The notes beneath the pieces are model-generated. The model was not told the DNA's origin and searched no databases. It saw nothing but the letters and a program-made list of their open reading frames with translations. The position numbers and the translations under genes are program-made. From the NCBI RefSeq assembly GCF_019649055.1, contig NW_026570227.1, forward strand, positions 2,666,001-2,730,000: a stretch of DNA of 64,000 nucleotides, written 5' to 3'. Positions within the stretch are counted from its first letter, which is position 1; each line of letters starts with the position of its first letter. Below are positions 56,067 through 64,000 of the stretch, one piece after another. This DNA is from Paramacrobiotus metropolitanus. Its lineage: Eukaryota; Tardigrada; Eutardigrada; Parachela; Macrobiotidae.

Positions 56067-56255
56067 GCCCGCGCTCAAGCTCTGACTCTGACTCTGACTC
56101 TGACCACTCAAACTCTGACTCTGACCACTCAAACTCTGACCACTCTGACTCTGACCACTCTGACTCTGACCACTCTGACTCTGACTCTGACCACTCAAAG
56201 TCTGACTCTGACCACACAAACTCTGACTCTGACCATAGAAACTCTGACCACTAAG
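56063..56255. repeat. CTCTGACTCTGAC microsatellite
   Basis: Opens with the same TGGCCCGCGCTCAAGCTC motif as 52,202, then (ACTCTG)n with CCA variants to about 56,255. Open frames inside it (Ser-Asp or Gly-Gln-Ser runs) are by-products. Confidence 0.8.
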
Positions 56256-59200
56256 TCACCACTTGGACTTACTCTGAATTGTTCCTGCTTTGCCCAAAAA
56301 CTCGTGTCTTCGACTATGGTTGGTCTGGGACTTTAATTGTAGCTTCTGAAAATCTTGACTCGCGTTTTGAAAGTTGTGTCACAGTGTACCGTGGAATCAA
56401 CCGCTGATGGACTTACGGACCCAGCTTCACAATAGTAAGCGCATTCAAACATCCTTTACGAGTGGCTCTGTTTCTTAAAGAGGCCAAATCGTTTAACTTT
56501 GGGCTCCGACTCTGCGCTACCATGAAATGAAGGCTCTATAATTTTCTCCTTTTTAACGTAGCACCCTTTAACTTAAAAGTACCAAAAGTTGTACTTTTCG
56601 GTATAGGGTATAGGAATCGCTAGTGCAAACTGAAGGGGTCCAGCATTTAATGTGCAGGTATTTTCAGCGGTTTCAGATTTTCTGTGCTTCTGTAAAGAGG
56701 GATGCGTAAATACAAATCCAATCTATTTTATCATTAACCGATATTAAGAAAAAGATCAGTATTACGCGCGGCCTGGAGATCTCACTTATCAAATACTTTA
56801 AAAATTGTGATACCACAATTAGATCCGCCGTGGTCCAGAACTGAGTCACATGGCTTGTTTTTGAATACGTTCAATCAGAATCGTGCCGGCAGGATGCCGC
56901 ACACGATCCAACCCAGTTTCAAGGTGGCCTTGAAACCTAGAAAATTTTGCCTGGATACAATGCGCAACATAAATTATCAAATACGCAAATTAAACGGGAA
57001 TAAATTGTACATATTTCCATACAACACCAACCACAAAATTAAGTAATCACAAGTTTACCTATCGATTTTCGTTGTCAACACATTTTTAATATAATTATAA
57101 TGGTATGTCTTAACTGTACGAGTCGGGCTGTTCGGTTCTGGCAGGATCACTCTTCTAAACAACTGCTAAAAGGAAAGAGCCGCATTTTTTATTTTAGGGA
57201 GAGTGAGTTACCGAGCTACCACTACTGTCTAGTGAGCAAAAACCTTGACTGAGTGAGTGAGCTACCGAGCTACCACTGCTGCCCAGTGCAGTGACCGAGC
57301 TACCACCCCTCAGTACTCAAAACGCTACGTGAATGTCTAACTGAGCTATTCCTTGTTTCGGGCCGCGGACTACAAGAAGCGCGGAGGCAAAACCTCTGCT
57401 GTTTCTTGCAGATAAATATGATTGGCTAGTGAGACTTAAAGGGAGAACGCTTTTTAACTTACAGAGCCGTTCGTAAAGGATATTTGAGAATCATTAATAA
57501 TGTATAATTCACCGACTGGACTATACCGTTCGTAGGGTCTAAAGGTCCAGCAAAGGCAGCCAATACTGATTCTGCGTAAAACTAGTCGCTGCCAAACCCT
57601 GTTGGCGAACACTGATGCCACTACGTAGCGTTAGCCGTTATAAAACTCTTTTGTGACTACAGCGCACCCCCTAATTTGGCTAATGGTACGTACTACAACT
57701 GAACCATTTGACTCTCTTTGAGCCAACAGTACCCATGACTAATGCGACTATAAATTACTGTAATTAGCTGACTATTACGTACTACGGCCGTGGCCGCCAT
57801 GCGTACGCACTACAGTGCAGTTAAGAAATTTAGTTAGATTAAATTATAAAATCTTAATTAATGAATTATACCCGATACGGGCACAACATGGAAGAACAGC
57901 TCAATCTTCGATGGCACCCTCTGGAAGAGGGGCATGTTGTCGAATTTGCTGAGCATTTGGAAGAAAATTAGCTGCAAGCAGAATTAGCTGCTGGTCTGTC
58001 GTGGTAGTGCGCGAACACTCGGAACACACGCCAATAACACTATCGAAAGCTTTTTTGTCCATAAAAAGCCGACATTGGGAATACCGCACTTAACTGCACC
58101 GCGCTTTTCAGAAACTGCAAAGTTCTAATAAAATAACTGCCATACACAAATTTTGCTGTGAGAAAGTTCAAACCGCGACGTGTGACCTTTACGAGGAATC
58201 CGTCTACACGAGCCGTAGTTCTTGTAGAGAATTACACGAGCCGGTAACAATTAAGTTATCACCCGAGAAAAAAGAAAGTATCTCATCCAGACTGCCTTTT
58301 GAACAACTCAATAATCAATAGCATCATTTTCTGGTTTTTTGTGAAAAAATGAATAAGGCATCGGTTCATACTGTACTAATATTTCTGCCATAATTGTAAC
58401 CGAATTACTGTTGCTGTTTGTGGAATGTCAGACACTGTACTAATATTCTACTGTACTAATATTCTTGATATTATTTATTTTAGATTCTCGCTTTTATTTA
58501 TTTTACGCATATACTGTACTAATATTCTCGCTAATACTTAATTTAAATATTTATGTAGTATCTTTAGCATACAGTATTATCGTGTGCTGGACGGGAAGCC
58601 AGTTGATTACCTATACTTGTAGTACACTAGCCAACTGTAGAATAAATGAAATAAACGTTAATGAATCAAACGTCATTCCATTAGCGATCAAATGTCATTT
58701 GCCCAGCCAAAGCCAGATTGGTAACTAACTAACGTAAAGCATTATAATGCCAAAGGAATAAAAAATGTGCTACTACAGACTTCAGTTATTTAGGCTTATG
58801 TGGTTAAAAATGAAGGTAGCTTACCTTTCGTATGTGATTTATTTATGCAAACGCCAGAGTCCACTAACGGGAAAACCGTAGAGTACATTGCTCCACGGGG
58901 AAAACCCGCAAGATAAAAAAAACGACTACAACAACATAAATTCACGAAGATAAAAATACTAAATAAATGGGCAATCCAGATAGAAAAAAACATTTTCCAA
59001 CACAAACGCTAGGTTGGTTTCAAATACGAGTGCTTGTTCGGAAATCAGAATCTACAATTCGACACCAACTTAGACGCAAGTACGAAATGGCACGGTGGAG
59101 GGAATGCTTTCCATGAAATTTAGAAGCAATTTTTTCTGCTGTTCCGTTAACGCAATTTCTCTTCTCACTCCCTCTCCGAATCTCTGGCTTTCTAAACTGA

Positions 59201-61404
59201 TGTCTGGATGCCGACGTCGTACACATCCAATATTCAGATGATAAGCACAGTCTCGCGGTGGCATAACAGCGGTTTTTCCTTTGTCGTAATTTGGCTCGGT
59301 CCTCACAAGTATCAAATCCAGATCCGGCGTTTGCTGTGAAAACGGTGTGCGGCAGCCACAGCAGTGATAACTTGTGTACGATCGCAAACCTCCGCCACCT
59401 TTCAAACTGCAGACCTTGAAAGGACCGACATTTAATTCCCACGGGAATTTGTTTCCTACATAACAGCAGACTTGGTTACATAAGTACCGAAAGCTGGACT
59501 AGGACTGCGAAAGGTTAAGCAAACTTATAGGAGCAAAACTTATAGGAGCCCATAATAAATACGAAAAACTGAAACATCTTTTTTCAAGAAAGATCTTTTC
59601 TTTTGAACACTCGAAAGTTACCGTACAGTGACTACTAACTTGAATACCATCTATCCGCTTTCATGTGATCGAAATTTACCGGGTTTTCTAACACGTTCGG
59701 CTACTTTAAGCGCTACTTAATTTTCGCTGGCAGATATAAGTTCCGTTATCAAGATCTCGCAGTTCCCGAAGTGGCAACAAAATAAGACGCTTACGTCCTT
59801 GCCACGAGAAGGGAAAGCGTTTACCCACCATCAGTAAGCGCGTACAATTTCCTGGTTGGTATCACCTGGCCATTAACCTGGTGGCGAACTCCCTTCGCTT
59901 TGTTTACCAGATTTTAGCAAGGTGGTTTACACCCACTGTGACCCACATAAGCGAGAAGCTCTCATACACTTACTCACACGCTTCTGCCCCATGGCCGTGC
60001 ATGCTTTAATGTTACTGGGGACACGAGGCGCTACCAGCGAGCTGAACATGGCACCAACGCTAAGAATGGGCTTGCAATATTTCTGGAAAACGAAGCTTAT
60101 ATTCACATTTTTGGTAATATGATGCATAAGCTGGGAAAAATATTGAACAGGTGAGAAAAGGTGGCAGTGGCAACTGCAACTGGCTACTGCCAATGGCAGT
60201 AGCATCTGCCATTACAGGTCTGGCAAGCGGTAAACATGGCCGCAAAACCGTAAAGCTTTCCAATCGTTTCGAAAACTACAAATTCAGTTGCCGCTACATG
60301 TACTTATATTTGTGTTGTTGATGTATCAGAAATCACCTCCGATGTATTTTGAACTTCTGTATATTACCGGCACCGAGGCATGCCAGTTATCGTGAGCGTT
60401 ACTGGCAGTGGTAACGGTAGCGGCACTTAATTTCAAGTTTTCATATTCAATTTTGAGGTTGCTACCAATACGGAATGTTGTATACATGGTATTGTAAGGT
60501 ATACATTGTATGTATACTGCATGCCCCTGTAATTTACAGGCGTGCGTCATTGCTGCAAAAACTGAAATAATATGCTAGAATGAAATTTAGCGGAAACTTT
60601 CTCTCATACATGGCAAAATATCAAATATTCAACCTAGATAGGCGTGGAACCCGAATAATTAAAGTTTCTTTGTACTTTTGCGCATCGGAACATTGAAAAA
60701 ATCAAGCACTGGCGCACCAGCTTACGCATTATCGATATAAATGCGTACCGTTACGCAGGGCCGTGACAAGGTTTGAGCAATGGGGTATACTGTACGCAAC
60801 GGCCAAAAAATGGCTCCTAATCCCCCAAGGACAACGTAAACTCGTCATGGTCAATAATATGGCAAAAAACACGACCTTAGAGTGGGTGCGCACCCCCTCG
60901 CTAACGCCTTGCGGTTGCGTGCGGTTGGTAAGTATATGTCGCCAAATTCGAGCACATGCATGAAAACTTTAACTTTCGCGCGCTTCCAAGCACTTTTTAC
61001 TTTTTTTTCGCGATTTCGAGTAAACGAAATTGCAGGAAAATGATGACGAAAAAATTTAGACCACGCCACGCGAGCCACCGCACACTAACCAACATTACCA
61101 TAGTCACCGCCAACACGTGCGGCTGCAGCAATTAGTATCACAGCGTAGCTGTACTACGGTATGGCGGGCAATGCAGCAATTTGGTTCACGGGACTTGCGC
61201 AAAACCTGCTTACGATAAAAAAGTACTGTCGCTGCACATATGTGGCGGTGATTGGAATTATTTTCGGGTAGTGCGGTGGCTCCGTGCACAGAGCGCTTTC
61301 GTCATTGCTTTGTTATACATGTACGTGCTACCATGTACCGGGTCACTTTCCTCAGGCGTATGTCGCCCTGTCACCTTTTACAGCAGCCCGCGCAAACGTG
61401 ATTA
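56256..61404. other. Mostly non-coding DNA
   Basis: No intact gene. Minor items: ACCGAGCTACCAC repeats at 57,190-57,310; four copies of CTGTACTAATATT at 58,370-58,530; a coding-like minus frame at 59,070-59,405 (MPPRDCAYHLNIGCVRRRHP) of unknown nature; a TGGCA-rich stretch at 60,165-60,235 related to the 36.7/40.1-kb inverted repeat. Confidence 0.4.
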
Positions 61405-62649
61405 CTAGTACTGTATATATCTACAACTTATAGATAAATATGCGTATTTACCTTTCTGTTGGGGCGTGGTTTGCTGTTCCTCGCTCGATGCATGCGCTAA
61501 GCCGCTTAAACCAGCAACCGCTGATGGGACTTCTTCTCGTCCTTTGCGGATTGTTGCACCTTCAGCGGCTTTTCGGTCGCTTACTTTACGCCTTGCTCCT
61601 TTTGGTTTGCGTCCGCTTTCTTTTGAAGTGGGGCGAACTATTTTCCGATATAGCTTCCTTCTGCTGTGGAATTTCTCCAAATAATTCGGCAGACTATCCG
61701 CAAAAGCGGCAACCGCAATCGAATGACAGCAAATGCCTTTCGTCATAAATCGATCACATCGGCAATCCACTTCACATGTTCCCGTCTTCCAGGTCACAAT
61801 CCTTTCTACGCGATCTTTTGGCTCATCGATAGCGTAGTCAACACAACTGTTTCTCTGAACTTTCATCTTTGCCTTTTCTCGGATACGTTGCTGCTGGAGG
61901 ATGGTTCGCGCAGCGTTCCAGTCCGAACGATATTCGTCTGCCAAGTTTGCTTCGACGAAACCAATAGGAAGTTCAATCCCACGATTCGTTGCTGCATAAG
62001 CATTCGAAGCTTCAGGTTTCAGATGCTGCAGCAAATCATTATCAGGAGCTCTTCCAAAAATGTCGATGTACGCTTTCTTTAAAGGGTCAGGTTGGAATAA
62101 CACTGCTGTCGTGCACGCTGTTGCATGAACGTTCTTGCGACGGAATTCACCACGCCCGACAATGCTTTCCGCCATTTGCCGTTCTTGATGGAAAAATAGT
62201 TGTTTCAGTTCACGCACAGTTTCCAGATCAGTCAGCGTTCGCTTTGGCTTTAATTCCAGCTTTTTTCGCACCATTGAATTGGCTGTTTCGGTTGCGTTAA
62301 TTTGACACAGCCTATCAATCCAGCTGGCTCGCGTGCTTCCAGAATGAGTTTATGGATGTACTTGCTCTGGACATCTGGGTCAAAGTATCGGTCGGTAAAT
62401 CCTGGGTGCCGCGCTTCCCAGATTTCCTTCAGAGCGGCAAGTTGTTCGTTAAATTCACGGGTGGACGAAGCATCGATGAGACCTTTAATAAACGTATTCT
62501 GGCTTGGCCGCACAACACCGAAGATATCATTAACGGTCTGTTGCAGATCGTCTTCTGCACAGTAAGAAAATTCGTTCGCGAGAAGCCGCTTCAAGTTTTC
62601 CTTAACATGCAGCACGCACAGCAGGTGCTTTGCTTGGGGTATGATGTCC
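61405..62649 (-). pseudogene. MULE-type transposase C-terminal part with SWIM zinc finger
   Basis: A CTTTAG acceptor precedes 62,649. The first part reads DIIPQAKHLLCVLHVKENLK and, later, RYFDPDVQSKYIHKLILEAR, typical of the region after the catalytic core in Mutator-like elements. Near 62,285 a one-base frameshift joins it to the second frame, which holds the SWIM finger CEVDCRCDRFMTKGICCHSI (CxCxnCxH) at about residues 165-190, then a basic tail. The DDE catalytic residues are not in the window stretch I can read. SWIM fingers in these proteins bind DNA or partner proteins. Could be a decayed transposon or a domesticated gene with a sequencing error. Confidence 0.65.
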
Positions 62650-64000
62650 CTAAAGCGAAATCATGAATTATTGTTCAGCAATTCGTTATTGTTCAGTAAT
62701 CGGTGTACACTGTTCTTTTAGTTTAAGCATTCACACCGCACACACCCTTCTACACCACTTTTGCTCTGTGCTGACCCTGCTCAACCTTTGCTCACTTATT
62801 TTACTTCTGTTAATTGTGTTTAGTGGCATGGGGTATGGATATGATAACGAGAACCGAAATAAGCACGATGAACACCAACGCTATGCGCAAAGTGCGCTTT
62901 TGTTTTTGCATGTGCACCATGATGACAGAATCGTTGTGAAATATGATTACAATCAGTTCAGTTGTCAATCGCATTCAAATCATGCATGGTATATTCACGG
63001 CACCCATGGGTGTTCGTGCACAAGGTAATCCGCGCAAAAAGCGACGCACAGAGTGAAACGGTGTAATAACCATGTAAAAAGGTTGTGAACACCTCTAACT
63101 GAATATTGCATCTTTCACCAAACCGCGTCCATGAAAGTGTGAGAAGTACCAGTACGTACGAATCTCTTTGTTAACAAGTAAGCATTTCGCCTATAAAGCA
63201 ACACGCTGGTATCAAAGTGCCAGTATGGCGTCGAATTTTTTTCCCATATTTCTCCGGTCAAGCTGTTGCGATGGCGGCGGACAAATGCTGACCATACGTT
63301 GCTGGTGCAAAGCATCGCCTGGGGCTGCTATTACTCCCAGAACGCAGCAGTGACTAGCTTTTTGTTTCCCAGCCACCTACCAAAGTACCGGGTCACCGGC
63401 GAATACTAAGATCTAAGGCGATGTCTTGATTCAGTCACGAACTGCAACTGAAAGCCGCTTCAGCGGTCATAGTCGTAGAAACAGAGCAAATTTTTACAAG
63501 GCCACGCACTGTTAAGAACCGGTGACAGATCAACTTTTGCGGACATCATAATCTTAACTACTTGCGTCCGCCGCAATGTGCGTTATAGGTTTGCATAACG
63601 CATAATGCAACGTATTGCCGGAGTGCTGCAAGCTGGGTCGTGAATATGGCGGCTAGATTTCCGTCAACCCGTAATTTTTCAATTTTCCAAATCTAAACTA
63701 GCCTTGTTCGTGAAACTTTCCTGGCCATTCAATCTTAATTTGTCGTGGGCTCGATGCTAATCACTCTCAGCCTGAAACATTGACCAGAAACCGTGTGTTG
63801 AATAAAAGATTGGTTTTATAACTTTCGGAATTTTCACCACTGAGAGACGCCACCAAACCAGTAACTGTGTCCCGCTTTGTCTAGCTCTAGCTCGTAAGCT
63901 CAGCTTTAGCTACGATAAAATGCCGGCCTGAAATCTGGCTCAGGTTCAGGGCAATTGAGATCTTTGAAAGCTCAGGGAAGAGCGTAACTTGACGCTGCAG
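62650..64000. other. Non-coding or unrecognised DNA
   Basis: Only short open frames; one (62,663-63,028 plus) has a hydrophobic start and a His/Asp-rich end but no recognisable domain or codon evidence. The missing N-terminal part of the MULE-type gene, if present, should lie here or beyond; I could not identify it. Confidence 0.3.

Noticed and set aside
56000-56255. Ser-Asp-rich and Gly-Gln-Ser-rich open frames on both strands
   Set aside because: They are produced by a hexamer-type microsatellite that stays open in several frames at once.

Overview
The window reads as nuclear DNA of a small invertebrate that carries a large integrated virus-like element. Canonical GT-AG introns of 50-95 bp, an astacin protease, multi-exon F-box-like genes, PIF/Harbinger and MULE transposon debris, foldback repeats and a Polinton/adintovirus all point to a metazoan. 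Gene style would fit an ecdysozoan micro-invertebrate such as a tardigrade, but nothing here fixes the species.

About 1-16,000 is a Polinton/adintovirus-type element, mostly one strand, tightly packed. From the left: an ADP-ribosylhydrolase-like gene on the minus strand that runs off the window; then on the plus strand a spliced gene with PC4-like units, a two-repeat TATA-binding-protein homologue, the A32/FtsK-type packaging ATPase, a small basic protein, a repeat-rich basic protein, a retroviral-type integrase, penton, pX/pVI-like protein, double-jelly-roll major capsid protein, adenain-type protease, a small membrane protein, a BIR-BIR-RING IAP and a protein-primed-type family B DNA polymerase split into four exons. 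Capsid, packaging, maturation, integration and replication functions are all present. The left-hand genes look like a private transcription kit (TBP plus PC4-like coactivator), with TATA boxes upstream of both genes. The copy is damaged: a nonsense codon in the polymerase, a frameshift in the integrase chromodomain and a frameshift in the repeat-rich protein.

About 16,000-36,600 is dominated by four copies (A 18.5k, B 22.5k, C 25.2k, D 34.1k) of one host gene family: an SH3/Tudor/agenet-like N-terminal exon, a linker exon, an F-box plus leucine-rich-like exon, and a short C-terminal exon. Their upstream regions are also duplicated. All copies carry lesions. Copies of a second family, with an LRRCT-like cysteine pattern, lie between them. 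A two-gene PIF/Harbinger transposon with 18-bp perfect terminal inverted repeats sits at 27,735-31,529.

About 36,600-44,800 is gene-poor, with several foldback structures and a broken protein-kinase gene plus a second kinase relic, both on the minus strand. About 44,800-56,350 holds an intact six-exon astacin gene and an LRRCT-like gene, followed by a rearranged second copy of the block in which both genes are cut off at the same short sequence followed by microsatellite DNA. About 56,400-64,000 is mostly non-coding, with a degraded MULE-type SWIM-finger gene on the minus strand at 61.4-62.65k.

Single-base lesions occur in many unrelated genes, so base-level sequencing errors cannot be excluded as a contributor.
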